Below are positions 45,649 through 58,000 of a stretch of 64,000 nucleotides of DNA, piece by piece. The stretch lies in assembly GCF_022539505.1 (NCBI RefSeq), contig NC_061508.1:264374736-264438735 (forward strand). Reading direction: 5' to 3'. Position 1 is the stretch's first letter; every line of letters begins with the position of its first letter. This DNA is from Lolium rigidum (taxonomy: Eukaryota; Streptophyta; Magnoliopsida; Poales; Poaceae). The notes below the pieces were generated by a model that saw only the letters and a list, made by a program, of their open reading frames with translations, was not told the origin of the DNA and made no database searches. A program made the translations under genes and the position numbers.

Positions 45649-46586
45649 GAAGACAATCCCTATCACTTGGCCGTTCGCGGTCTGGGGGCTAGATATGGTC
45701 GGAAAATTAAAGAAATCATCTCCTGGCGGTTTTGAATACCTTTTGGTTGCTATTGACAGGTTCAGTAAGTGGATCGAGGCAAAGCCAGTGAGAAAAGCTG
45801 ATGGATCTACGGCACTGAAATTTGTTTGCAGCCTCGTGATGAGATTCGGTATCCCACACAGCATAATCATAGATAATGGCACGAACTTTGCACAAGGAGA
45901 ATTGAAGGATTATTGCAATGACGTAGGGATCCGGCTTGACCTTGCATCTATGGCTCATCCACAATCAAACAGTCAGGTCGAGCGAGCCAACAGACTTATA
46001 CTAGCAGGAATCAAACCTTGCCTCGAAGAACCGCTGCGATGCGCAGCTGGAGCTTGGGCTGAGGAGTTAGATTCTGCTCTGTGGAGTCTAAGAACTACCC
46101 CCAACAGATCAACTGGATTTACTCCGTTTTTTCGATATACGGATCCGAAGTTGTTCTCCCCTCCGACATCATCCACGATTCACCGCGAGTTTCGGCCTAC
46201 AATGAAGAAACTGCTGACGAGGCTCGACAGCTATCTGTGGACCTGATCGAAGAAGCGCGGAACTTAGCCGATGAACGTTCCGCCATTTACCAGCAGAAGC
46301 TCCGACGCTACCGTAGTCGTCGAGTTCGGAAACGCTCGTTTATGACAGGAGACTTGGTCCTCCGCCTTCGCCAGGTGAAAGGCCATAAATTGCAATCTCC
46401 ATGGAAGGACCTTTCGTCATCAGCAAAGTGTTTCACAACGGATCTTACGACCTCGTCGATTTCCGAGAGTTAAAGGATAGACCTGCCAATTGGCATCGGA
46501 AACGCAAACAAGAGGATCCGGATGACATATATGATGAAACAGATCGTCCCTGGAATATAACACAGCTACGTCCTTTCCACACTTAG
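45649..46586 (+). pseudogene. Tat integrase core and C-terminus
   Basis: Resumes with IPITWPFAVWGLDMVGKL. The three acidic positions are visible in WGLDMVG, IIIDNGTNFAQG and SQVERANRLI. A frameshift near 46120-46140 splits the C-terminal part, which continues SEVVLPSDIIHDSPRVSAYN and, after another shift near 46400, ends NITQLRPFHT with a stop at 46584-46586. Confidence 0.9.
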
Positions 46587-47008
46587 CAATTTCCGCATTA
46601 CATATTTTGTAATATCTATGATAGATGATCAATGAAATAAAGCATATGGTTCACTCTTTGAGTCTTTTACCTCCTTTAGTTTTTTCATTTTTGGATCGTG
46701 TATGTTTTCCGACTAAAATCACAGAGCTAGATGTTTCCGCCTAGGCGTGTATAAAAGTTGTGATTTCCAAAATCGTCCTTTAGGACGTAAGCTTAAGTTT
46801 TCTGGTGGATGAGTTTTTTGTTGCGAACTTATGGATTCCTGGTAGCGACTTCCGACACCTTGGCTGGGATCTTGTTTCCGCGGTTATTGACGGATCACCA
46901 TTGGGCTTCGTCGCCGCAGGCGAGCATTTCCGGCTAAAGATCTTCCGGCTCGTGGAAGGTCAAATAAGCAAGATGGAAAACTTAAAAACCAGCACTTGCT
47001 TTTCTAAC
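46587..47008. other. Tat non-coding region between pol and the antisense gene, first part
   Basis: No ORF of note. Interrupted at 47009 by the small CACTA; continues at 48629-48782. It is the convergent spacer where pol and antisense transcripts would meet. Confidence 0.6.
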
Positions 47009-48625
47009 CACTACTAGAAAATAGGATATCAGTGGTGCACCTGTTTTTGCTATCAGTGGCGCACTAGTGGTGCGCCACTGCTATCACGCCACTGCTAACT
47101 TTTAGCAGTGGCGCACCACTAGTGCGCCACTACTGTGACGGATACCAATAGCGCACTGTGCGGTGCGCCACAAATAGCAGCATAGCGGTGCGCCACAAAC
47201 AGCAGCATACGTGCGCCACAGGGACTAGTAGTAGGTGCGCCAAAGGAAGTATTAGTTGTGCGCCACTGGTTGTGTAGGATAAAGACAAAAGGTGGACGTC
47301 GTGGTGCTCTCCCGTGGTTCCCTTTTTGTACCTTTTTATTTATATTTATATAAGAATAACCGACTAAACATTTATTATAGTATTTAAATCAGAGTTATTA
47401 CATAAAATATTCAACCAGTTTTTGAACTTTGCAGGTAAACCCCTAACAGAAAAAGGAAAAAAGCAATCAGGTCCCTCAGATGAAGCTCGCCGGCTTCTTG
47501 CACGCGTCCAGTCGACGCCGGCTTCTTGCACGCCGCCAGTCGACGCCGGCTTCTTGCACGCCGCCAGTCGACGCCGGCTTCCCGCCGCCAGTCGTCGCAG
47601 GCTTCCCGCCGCCCGGCGGTCGACGCCGGCACATGTAGGAGTGTCTCGGGCTCGCGGTGTGCGACCCCGCGGCGTTGGCAGATCTCGAGGGGATTGTTGT
47701 TTACCCCCTGGCGAGGCGATGGCGACGGCATGGTGGGCTTGCTGGCGACGGCATGGCAGCAGCATGGTGGGCTTCTGCTGCTCCGACGAAGACGACGGCG
47801 GCGGCGAGAAGTACTCGCGCTCCTTCCGCTTCCCGAGCGCGCCGCCGCGTGGCGCGTCCATCCTCCAGAGAACCGCGACGAGTAACTTCCTGGAGCCATT
47901 GGTTGATGGGAGAGAGGGAGGAAGATGGAGGCTGGAGAGGAGGCCAAGTTCCGGGGGCACGCCGCCGTCGTACTGGTTGGAGAGGAGGGTGAGGGTGGCG
48001 AGGGCGGCGGGAACGGCAACAGGGACAGCTTGTTGCCGTTGAGGCCGAGGTAGCGGGCAGAGGTGGCCGCCGAGCCGGCGTGCGGGGGGGAGGGCTTGCT
48101 GGGGAGGGCTTGCGGGAACTGGATCGAGGGGAGAGAGAATCTGGATCGAGCCATCGAGGGAACTGGTCGAGGAGGAGAGGCGCCATCTTGGGGAGAGAGA
48201 ACCTAGATCGAGCCATCTGGGGGAGAGAGAATCTGGATCGAGGGGGGAGGCGCGCGTGTGTGTGGTGGCTGGTGCTAGGCGCGCGCGTGGCGGCACGTGG
48301 TGGGCGAGGCGTGCGGCGTGGTGGCGCACCACCATATAATGCGCTATTACCAATTGAACGCAGTGGCGCACCGCATATACGTGCGCCATTGCTACTTAAA
48401 GTAGCAATGGCGCACGTATATGCGGTGCGCCACTGTAACCTGAGAACTTATTTATAGTCTAGTTTGCAAATTAGTAGTGGCCCATCACTATACTAGTGCG
48501 CCACTACTACTTTTTTAGTAGTGGAGCACCATTTTTTGGTGCGCCACTGCTAGTTAGCAGTGGCGCACTACTTTTGTGGTGCGCCACTGACATCCTTCTT
48601 ACGGCTAGGCCTTTTCCTAGTAGTG
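47009..48625. mobile_element. Non-autonomous CACTA element (1617 bp) with captured gene-like DNA
   Basis: Left end CACTACTAGAAAA at 47009, inverted right end TTTTCCTAGTAGTG at 48625, and 3 bp duplication AAC (47006-47008 and 48626-48628). Subterminal arrays of AGTGGCGCAC / GTGCGCCACT lie at 47035-47275 and 48320-48595. The interior (47400-48310) is GC-rich and not transposase-like. TIR and repeat motif are close to those of the 12 kb CACTA, so a related transposase could mobilise it. Confidence 0.93.
47910..48057 (-). pseudogene. Leucine-rich-repeat fragment captured in the small CACTA
   Basis: On the minus strand one frame reads ARYLGLNGNKLS and, after a frameshift, another reads VPAALATLTLLSNQY and GGVPPELGLLSSL. 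This is the plant LRR pattern (LxxLxLxxNxLSGxxPxxL) typical of CLAVATA1/BAM-type receptor kinases. Only about two repeats are recognisable, with at least one frame change. Downstream frames down to 47364 remain open but show no known domain. Confidence 0.6.
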
Positions 48626-48782
48626 AACAAACGAAACATGCATATATAAGTTGAACGGATAGCAGGATAAGTTTTTCTGCCCATGCAATTATTTCATCCT
48701 AGCTACTTAATAATATTTAAGTTATTACAAACCCTCGATGAGGCCAAAAAGACGCATTGTTTTTTACGCAGGACTAAGTTAT

Positions 48783-51700
48783 TTACTTATCCTTGATCGG
48801 AGAAGAGCGCGCTTCATCTTCGGCTTGTGCTTGCTCATCCTCCTCTTCCTTAGCCGGAGAAGAGACAACATCCTCATCATCATCAGCTTCAGCTTCTTCT
48901 GTCGGAGAAGGGGTGCCACCCTTGGACTTGTCCTTCGAACTGGTCCAGGTATATTGGTCTTCGTCACTGGATCCGGCAGGGCGTGCTTCCGCTTCTCGCT
49001 CCTTGACATATTCAGCTTCAAGGGCTTCGTCAGCAGGAAGCACCACATTGTCGAAGAATTCGTCGTAACGAATGCGGCGCGCGATCCAGGTGTCATAGAC
49101 ACTGCATGATTCTAGAAGTGCGTCTACATTTGTATTCGGAGGAACTCCGACAGTGGTAACGTCAATATCTAGACCTGGAGCACGTGCCAAGCACATGGCT
49201 AGAGACATTTGGGCAGCGCCCCTAGCAGACGAGGCTTGAAGGTCAACAACCAGCTCCGGGAGAAGATCCATCCTTTTGATCAGGTCATGGACGTCGCAGG
49301 TTCTGCTCTCCTTAATGTTTAGATTGTGGCAGATTTTCCGGCTCGCGGAGATCAGATCTTTACAATCGTCTCCGGCAAGCCGGATCAGATCTTCACGAGG
49401 GAACTGGTTGCGCCGGTCTTCTTCATAACCAAGAGGCTCTGCACAAAAATGATCGGAGCCAAATATCAGTTTGAGTTTAGAGGACTAGTTTGACTTCTTA
49501 GTTTCGGATTCTTACCCATGACATCGGCGTTGAGAAGGTCCCAGCATTGCTCCGCAGTAGTCATGTAGTTCCGGAGCCCATGGACCTCATTCTGAAGCTT
49601 TTGCAGTGTGTCGCTAACAACCTTGCGCTTCATCGCAAAATCCGCCTCTTTCTAGAGGAGCTCAGTTTTCTTCTCCGCCAGATGCTTTTCTGCGCACTCC
49701 CGCTTCTTGTCCGCCTCCGCGAGTTTGGTTTCAAGATCTTGATACGCGGAGCGCAGGCTCTCAAGCTCGGAGGATGCGGTGGCGAGGGATGAAGATGCAT
49801 CTATTGAAGATAATCAAGATCAATTCAAAGTCGGAATTTGGAAATAATGGTAAGCTTGTTCGGAGATATACCTTGGGCTTCCCCCAGTTGCTTTTCCAGT
49901 TCTCCAATTCTTTCCTTGCCCATCTGGATATCTTCCGCCTGGCTCAAGGTGACACGGCGTTGCGGAGAGATGTTCTTGTTTAGTTCATAGTGCAGTGCAT
50001 GTTGCTCCTGTAAAAGTCAGAGTTCGGATCAGTTTCCGGAGGCATTCATATAATTTTTTGTGTAGATTCTTTCGAAGCATCATTGCCGGAAAGTTTCCGC
50101 CATGACGCTTGGGGGCTACCACGACACTTTAAATTTTTTTCCAGTTGATATTACCTTGCACTAGACGAGGAAATGGTCGAAGAAGTCGCTGATTTCCTTC
50201 TTGTGGAGTTGAATCTCGGAAGACTCAGCATCAGCCTTACCCGAGGCATTGCTCATCATGGAGCTCAGCGGGTCCTCCTCCAGTTCCCATTTCTCCGCCT
50301 CCGTCAGCTTGTGGAAGAACGTATGTGAATAAGCCTTCGGAGTGGAGTACAGATTTGTTGGGTCCCCGAAGTTGGCCGAAAAGATTATGGCATCATTAGC
50401 CGGAGCTTCAGCCTTATCTTGGGAATTTACTTCTGCCTCCTCCGGGGTCTTGTCCTGATGTCCCTCCGGAGCTGCTCGTCTCGCAGCGGATGAGCTTCCG
50501 CCTCCCCTCTCGCTGCTCACAAGAATAATTTCCGGTGGAGCTTGGGCAGCTGGGTCGGGGGAGTACTGGGCTTCATGCGGATGCGAGTGAGGAGTGGGGT
50601 GTGAGGTGCTGGGAGGTGTTGGCGTGATCGGAGGAACGACCGGAGAGGCCTTCAGATACTTCGTTATTTGCTTCTGGGTGTTAACCCGAGAAGCTGGGGC
50701 TTTTTGACTCCTGCGACAAGCAAAGGAAAAATATAAGTAACAAATTTACACAGTAAAAAGTGAGATGTGCTCTCGGATAATTACGTGGCTCCGGGAATTA
50801 GAGGGCCCAATCGTTTCCCTGAGTTTGCTAGCAGTTTGAGGCGTTCGCGCTCCGCCTTCTTCGAGTCGAGCGGGGGTATCTTGGCCTTTTTGGCGGAGGC
50901 CTCGCCGCTGGCACCGGCTTCGGAGCCGGAAACCTTGGCGCGGGGTCGCTTGGCGGTTCGGGGAGCAGCTTTCTTGAGAGGTTGCTCCTCCTGTTCGTCA
51001 TCATCCTCTGGATCCTCCTCCGCCATTTCGGTGCTGGTAGGTACTCGGAGCACAGTCCTAAAATCGTCCTCCGCCAAAGAATTGAGCTGGAGAGGAAAAT
51101 ACGAAGAAGTTAAAAAAACACTTCAAGGATGAGAAGTTAAAATGTGGAGGTACGAATACGTACCGGAGAACACTGGTTGTTGGTCTTGATGTCTTTCACA
51201 ATCTCCGGGACCGGTTGGCCCCGGGTTATCTTCACAAGCGTCTTGATCCTCCTTTTTAGAGAATCCGCGGGCAAATTGTCGCGGGTGACTCGGAGTTGAT
51301 CTTCCACCCTGTTGTATTCGCAGATTAATCGCGAGTTATACTTTAGTGGTTGGATTCGGCGAGAAAACCAACTGAGAGTCAAGTCAGTTCCGGTTAGCCC
51401 ATCGTGGACTAACCAGGAAATCCTCCGCGCCGCTTTATCCAGTTTCGGGTACTGAACGAGTGTGGGGACGAAGCTCCAGCTGTCTAACTCTTCCGGAGGC
51501 TTGTTGACAAACTTGGGAAGCCCTTCATGGACGCTCTGGAACCTCGGATGTTCTTTATATAGAACCATCCGGCGTTCCAGTACGGGACGGACTCGTGAGA
51601 GGAGTGAGGCGGATACATCCTTCCAGGACGGAGCATGAAGGTCATGCTTCCGCAGTTCACCATCGCCTTGTCCTTCGTCTCCTTCTTGACGTGGAAAAAG

Positions 51701-52419
51701 AATTGCCACAGACGGATGTCGGGGCGAATTCCGAGATGCCCTTCGCAGAGCGTCACGAAGTTTGAGAGGAGGAGGTAGGTGTTGGGACATATATTGTGTG
51801 GTTGGAGGCCGTATGTGGTAAGGACAGAGAGGAAGAACTCGGAACATGGGAGCGACAGACCGCGCTCCACCCAGGCCTTCGTAAGGACGCGTTCGTCCGG
51901 ATCTGGCTTGGGGGTGACGGAGTCTTTCATGAAACTACAGTGCGGAGAAATCATGCCCTCATTCTGGAGGACTCTGAGCTCCGAGTCTTTGACTTCGCAT
52001 GGCCACCACTGCCCCTTTTCACCCTCACGGATCCGGGCCTTGGAAGCCTTCTTCATCTCCGCTTCCTGCACTTTTGCGGCCATTCTTGCTTGCCCTTTGA
52101 GTTCTTCTGGGATCCGGCCTAGTGCGTTGCTGGAAGATGCGGAGAAAGGTTGAGCCAACCGGGTGCCGGAAATATGTGGTGGTAGGAAAGCTAATGGTTC
52201 CGGAAAACTTGGTTCTCTTGAGCTTGGTTATGGACTATTCGGAGAACTACCAATACACTTAGGTGAATTAGTGGACATGCTTCCGGTTGCATGCATGTGG
52301 TGAAATGATCTGATTAGCCGGAACTAAACTAAGCTAAACTATGTTTTCTTCTACGGGTCCGGCGAGCTTACCGGCAACGGTGTGGCGGTTCCCCGTTGCG
52401 CCGGCGAGGTCGAGGTCAT
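48783..52419 (-). pseudogene. Tat antisense accessory gene (gypsy-type transposon ORF, Transposase_28-like), spliced, broken
   Basis: A multi-exon gene runs against the element. Probable exons are 52419-52372 (ATG, MTSTSPAQRGTATPLP, donor GTAAGC), about 52215-51164, 51086-50785, 50710-50155, 50007-49872, 49800-49516 and 49438-48783; from the third onward, donors, acceptors and phases fit by eye. Exon 2 carries the conserved domain (GQWWPCEVKDSELRVLQNEG, SEFFLSVLTTYGLQPHNICP, LWQFFFHVKKETKDKAM). Exon 3 is acidic then basic (EDPEDDDEQEEQPLKK). Exons 5 and 6 form a coiled coil (LEKQLGEAQG, ELESLRSAYQDLETKLAEAD). The last exon is acidic and ends SSPIKDK. A frameshift near 51560 and stops at 50163 and about 49653 inactivate it. 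The role in the element is unknown; related ORFs occur in many Tat elements. Confidence 0.8.
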
Positions 52420-52966
52420 CGGACTTGGCGCGTGGAGGTCCGGATGACCACGATTCGGCAGCGGGTGAGATTTCCCGTTCAACCGCGCGTAGCTCGGGTC
52501 GAAAACGGCACTAGAGCGACATCGGACGAAGCTTCCTGCGGAGGAGTTCGCCGGAGATGAGATCTACGGGGCGGCACTATCGCGAGGAAGAAGACGAAGT
52601 GGTGAATGCTTGTGAAAAGTGAAAACTTACCGAGCGTGGGGGATATTTATAGACCCAGCGCGGAGATTCGTGAGCCGGATCCAACGGTGGGAACGGAACG
52701 GTCACATCGTTGGATAACCGCCACGTGTCTTAGGTTAAAAGCGATAAAACGACGCAGTTCGCATCTCCAAAAATTTAGCGCGTGAAAAAAAGAAGTTGTG
52801 CGCGACGGGGGCGTGAATCTGCTAAGTACCGTTACAGAAGAACAAATGATTTTCGGTTGAATGAAGTCGGAAACAAGGAAGTTTTGGGAGCTCTTCAAGA
52901 TTCTCTTCGGATCCGAGCTGAGGGAAGTCGGAGGAATGATGAATCTCGGAGAACTTCGGGGACTAC
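52420..52966 (-). other. Leader and promoter region of the antisense gene, and Tat 3' end
   Basis: GC-rich near the antisense ATG, then spacer up to the 3' LTR. The polypurine-like CTTCGGGGACTAC (52954-52966) abuts the LTR. Confidence 0.6.
52644..52651 (-). promoter_or_regulatory. TATA box of the Tat antisense gene
   Basis: TCTATAAATATCC on the minus strand, about 225 bp upstream of the probable ATG at 52419. It is the only strong TATA in the leader. Confidence 0.6.
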
Positions 52967-53527
52967 TGTTGTGGGTATACTTTATGGGTATATCAACAAC
53001 ATGACCTAGATCCGGCAAGACCGGGTGGCCCATAGACGGTGATGGTGGCATGCGGCCCATCGGGCGGTCCAATTGCTGTAGATCAAGATGGATGAAGTCC
53101 AGCCCAGGTGACAGGAGCCGAATCTTAACCGCCATATGAAGATAGTCAGATATGTGAAGACCCATGAAGTATCCGGATCCAATACGGCGCATAAGGAAAG
53201 GTGGATCCTTGACGTGCACGACAATGTAATGTTCCGTAGTTAGGTATCTTGTATTCCGGCTAGGACTCTCCGTGTAAACCCTAGATCCGAGCGCCTTTAT
53301 AAGCCGGATCCTGGGAGCCCTAGAGGCACAACCACAACTCATTGTGACAACGCGAAAGCGTCCAGATAATTCCAGACAAGCAGCAGTAGACCCTGTCCTC
53401 GAGCAGGTGTTCTGAAGCTGGGCAAATCGCGTACCACCGCCCCGAGGACTCTCCGCCCTATGGCCCCTACTTTTCTCCCCCTCGTGAGGATCCCTCCTCC
53501 GAGGTACCGTGGAATAGGCAACTGACA
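52967..53527 (+). repeat. 3' LTR of the Tat element (561 bp)
   Basis: TGTTGTGGGTATA to CAACTGACA, followed by the target duplication CACTG at 53528-53532. Confidence 0.93.
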
Positions 53528-53783
53528 CACTGGTTTCACACCTGGTCACATCGTCAGTACCTAGATCACAATGTCTTTTTTATGGCATAATTGCACATCC
53601 CGATTATCAGGCGGCCATGCATAATAAATGGAGAATATAATCCTTAGTTAAGCACTTAAGCATAATCGGCTTAACCCTCATCATGGTCGTGTCTGCGGGT
53701 CATAATAATCACATGAAGCTTGTGAAGTGATGTTGTTGGTCACAAACAGTCAGTACGTAATACGGAGTACCCAGTAACAATCC

Positions 53784-54930
<1,147 letters not shown>

Positions 54931-54999
54931 GCCGAGCGGTCTGTTAATTAGCCGGCCACTATTTAACAGAGCATACACCGTCGTAGAGTAGCATTCCTT

Positions 55000-55010
55000 C
55001 CTATAAATAT
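55000..55010 (-). promoter_or_regulatory. Probable TATA element of the peroxidase gene
   Basis: ATATTTATAGG on the minus strand about 75 bp upstream of the ATG. It is the only AT-rich TATA candidate in the short interval to the divergent plus-strand GC-rich region. Confidence 0.4.
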
Positions 55011-55153
55011 TGCAAGAGTACCCTCCCAACCAGGCCGGGCAAACAAATCTGGTTCGTCCAATCACGTTGCAATAGTAAATTTCTAAACCCACTTTTCACC
55101 AGTCGTCGGATGCGATAATTGTTCTTTCACTCTTTATTTGTCTAAGTAGGTCC

Positions 55154-55886
55154 ATGACAGATGGGGCCTTGCAGGCGTGGGGTCAGCGAGCAGAGGCAAC
55201 GAAGTCACTCGCTCAGGTCGCCATTCTCCCGTCGTTTCTCAGTGCGCCCACGGTGAAAACCCTAGCCTATCGGGAGCCTCCTCTCCACTCCCAATCCCCT
55301 GCCCCCCCTCCTCTCATTCTCCCCCAATCCGCCGCCTCCTCTCGTTTCCTCTCCCCCGCTCGGAAGCACAACATCGCCGCTCCGACCGCCGGCAGGCGCG
55401 GCAGACGTCCGCGCGGAGGCGACACGGCGGCGGAGGTTGGCGGCGCGTGTCCTCTGGCGGCTGAAGGCATCAACCGAGCGGCGGCGGGGGCTGGCAGCGC
55501 GCACCCTAGAGGCTCAGGTGAGCCTGGTTATCCCCTCCTCTTCTCTCAGATCCTAGAGATCCGCTCGAGTGGGGCGAATCGGAGGAAGAGGAGGAGGTGG
55601 AGAGCGCTCAGATCAGCCGCCGCCTCCATTTCCCGCCCGTCTCGATCCCTTGTCTCCCTCGCATCGACGAGCTCGGCCTCCCTGGAGGACCTGGCCAAGA
55701 CGTCTACGAAGCCTCATCCTCGACATACGACCACGACTCTGTCCGAGCCATTCGCCTGAAAAAGGTCAGCTCTTCGTCAGCAACATCTTGTTATGCGTAT
55801 ACTTCTCATTCTGTAGCCTATACGCATCGAATCTGCTTGAAATCAGTTGCTTGTTTGGTTGCTAGGTCGAGGAGCTAAGAGAGTAG
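55154..55886 (+). CDS. Unrecognised GC-rich gene start or gene fragment
   Basis: A GC-rich region with leader-like CT-rich DNA. A 202-codon frame starts at 55154. In another frame, 55550-55764 encodes an acidic then hydrophobic stretch (WGESEEEEEVESAQISRR, PPVSIPCLPRIDELGLPGG, DVYEASSSTYDHDSVRAIRL). It is followed by a fitting donor (AAAAG|GTCAGC), an acceptor (TTGCTAG at 55865) and a short terminal exon EELRE-stop at 55886. The two frames would join in phase through GTGAGC...CTCAG at 55518-55549, but a 32 bp intron is too short for plants. This is therefore either a damaged gene or a wrongly guessed model. No domain recognised. Confidence 0.35.
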
Positions 55887-56090
55887 GTGCCTGCTGGGAG
55901 AGTACAAAGTACCCAGACGACAAACAACCTTCACGAGAGGTAGCCTGATCTTGAGAATAGCCAAGTCTGCAATGGGGTTACGGTTTCCATTGCCCCAAGA
56001 GTATTTGGAAACCTTGTTTTCATGACTGTAGGAGACGAATCAGGGATTATCCAGTCCGATCTTTGAACGGCTTTTTCATGGGGAAAACGG

Positions 56091-56308
56091 TAAGGCATAA
56101 TGATTATCCATTATCTGAAATGTTACCATTTGGTAAAAAAATTCTCAGCTTACATTTTCATGATGCGAATATATTTTCTGGCTGAGCTTGTATTTGAACT
56201 GGCTTAAATATACCGATCTAAATATTAAAATTGGTTGACTGCCCTATGAATTAGCCAAGTTTTGTCAAGACTCAAGAAACTGAACTTCTGGCCAATGAAA
56301 AGAGAGCT
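56091..56308 (+). repeat. Dispersed direct duplication, copy A
   Basis: TAAGGCA...GCCAATGAAAAGAGAGCT; about 85-90% identical by eye to 57542-57753. Confidence 0.85.
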
Positions 56309-57541
56309 GCTGCCATGCCTGCCGTTGCCTCAATTCTCTTCCTGACTGCATCTCTTCCTTGTCTTGCGCAGCGGTGACAACAGCAGCTGCCGAACGGCCA
56401 TCTTCGGTGGACGCTCCTATGAGCTCACGTCATCGTGGTAGACTGGTAGTCTGGTAGTGCAGCGACCCTGCTCCAGGCAATGCCTAGGAGACGTCTTCAG
56501 GTACAAGTAAACTAAATCCATGTATGTCTTGGCCTGAAAACTGGATAGGTTGTAGTATTGTCTTCTGTTGTGTATTTGCTTTTTGCTAATGCCTCATTTG
56601 TTTTGTTTTATTACGGCCTCAAAACTGGTCATATTGATTTTTTTAGCCTTTGCTCTTATTATCATAGTCCTGCAACTTTTCTATATTTTCTGTACTTGAA
56701 TTTAGTTGAATAGAAGAGCACGTTTGTCTTGATTTTATCCATCAGAAGGTAAAAATGCAAATGTGTGTTTAAGTCCTTGTATCTGATCCAAGGGTACTGG
56801 ATCTGTAAGAGGTTGTTCATCTTTTCGTTTGCAATTCATTATTTTAACAGTTTCAGTTATCTCCCGAATGAATCTGCTATGAGTGTTCTCTATTATCCTG
56901 TCCTTTCCTATTTCTTGTGATTTATTTTCATGCTTCCTTTACAATTCATTTATTTTCTATTTATGGTGAGAATCTAAATAACAAAGGAACGAACGGAGAA
57001 AGTTCTCAAGGCTGATTTAATTATGTCCACAATTACTGCATTGAATATCCAGGGAGTGGACACCTAGGAACGATGAACTTGTTTAATTGAAAACTTGTTC
57101 ATTTTGGAGGTCAGGGTTTTGCCTCTTGGTACTGATTACTTGTTCTGTTGACATCTCCATTTAATTCCCAATGAAAAATAGCGTATGGTTGATTATGCCC
57201 TGCTCATTGACATGTCAGTTGGAAAATGAACTTGTTAGCTCTTTTTAATTTAATGCCATATTGAACCTGGTGCAGAATCTTGCTGGTGATGTTTTTGTTA
57301 GGAACTATAAATGTTAAGTTTGATGCCATGTCATTCTTTTGTATTATTTGAGAGCTACAAATGATGTTCCTATCTCGCAAGACCATTGAAAACGGAGCAC
57401 CTTGCGTCTTTTAGGTACGACGGTGGCAGGATGGAGCTTTGAGGGCCTCCAGTTTGGTGGCGGTATGCGCGTAAAATGGAGAAAGTGGTTACACTATCTA
57501 TTTTAAACATGCAGCAGGCACAAAATAAGTTGCTGGTAAGC

Positions 57542-57753
57542 TAAGGCAATGATTTTCAATTATCTGAAATGTTACCATTTGGTAAATTGTTCCTCAGCTT
57601 ATATTTTCATGATGTGAGTATATTTTTACGTCTGAGCTTGTATTTGAAACGGCTTAGATATACTGGTATAAATATGAAAATTGGTTGTCTTCCCTATGAA
57701 TTAGCCAAGTTTTGTCAATACTCAAGAAACTTCTAGCCAATGAAAAGAGAGCT
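57542..57753 (+). repeat. Dispersed direct duplication, copy B
   Basis: Second copy in the same orientation, 1.45 kb downstream of copy A. Shared runs include ATCTGAAATGTTACCATTTG and CCTATGAATTAGCCAAGTTT. Confidence 0.85.
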
Positions 57754-58000
57754 TGTTGATAATCTGTTTGGCCAGGTTTCTGCTCTAATTGACTTTTTTC
57801 ATTTGAATAGTAAAGATATTTGAACATCAGACATATAATATAGTTCCTTAATTCCATTTGAACTATCACAACATAAGTTGGCTATTTAAATTTTTAAGCT
57901 AACATTCCTCTTTTTCAGGATCGACGCATGCTTTGCTCCTGTGCTCCTCTGTCCATTCTAAGGTTTGCAGTTTTCTCTCTGTACAAATGTTGTGATTTTT

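Larger units (their letters stand above)
24454..53527 (+). mobile_element. Tat-lineage Ty3/gypsy retrotransposon with three nested insertions
   Basis: 561 bp LTRs at both ends and a perfect 5 bp duplication CACTG (24449-24453 and 53528-53532). The order is LTR, primer site, gag, protease, RT, RNase H, second (archaeal-type) RNase H, integrase, then an antisense accessory gene and 3' LTR. The second RNase H and the antisense gene are hallmarks of the Tat lineage. Three insertions interrupt it (26891-37398, 41210-45648, 47009-48625). Removing them leaves about 12.5 kb, a normal Tat length. LTR divergence and many stops show it is old. Confidence 0.95.
55887..58000 (+). other. AT-rich, intron-like DNA with a few exon-like islands
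   Basis: T-rich plus strand with TTTTCAG-type acceptors and GTA-type donors. GC-richer islands at 56370-56505 and 57410-57490 could be untranslated exons of a transcript starting near 55150. No conserved protein found. Confidence 0.35.

Noticed and set aside
47364..48389. 341-codon minus-strand open frame in the small CACTA
   Set aside because: GC-rich DNA gives overlapping long frames on both strands. Only the LRR-like portion is supported, and that needs a frame change.
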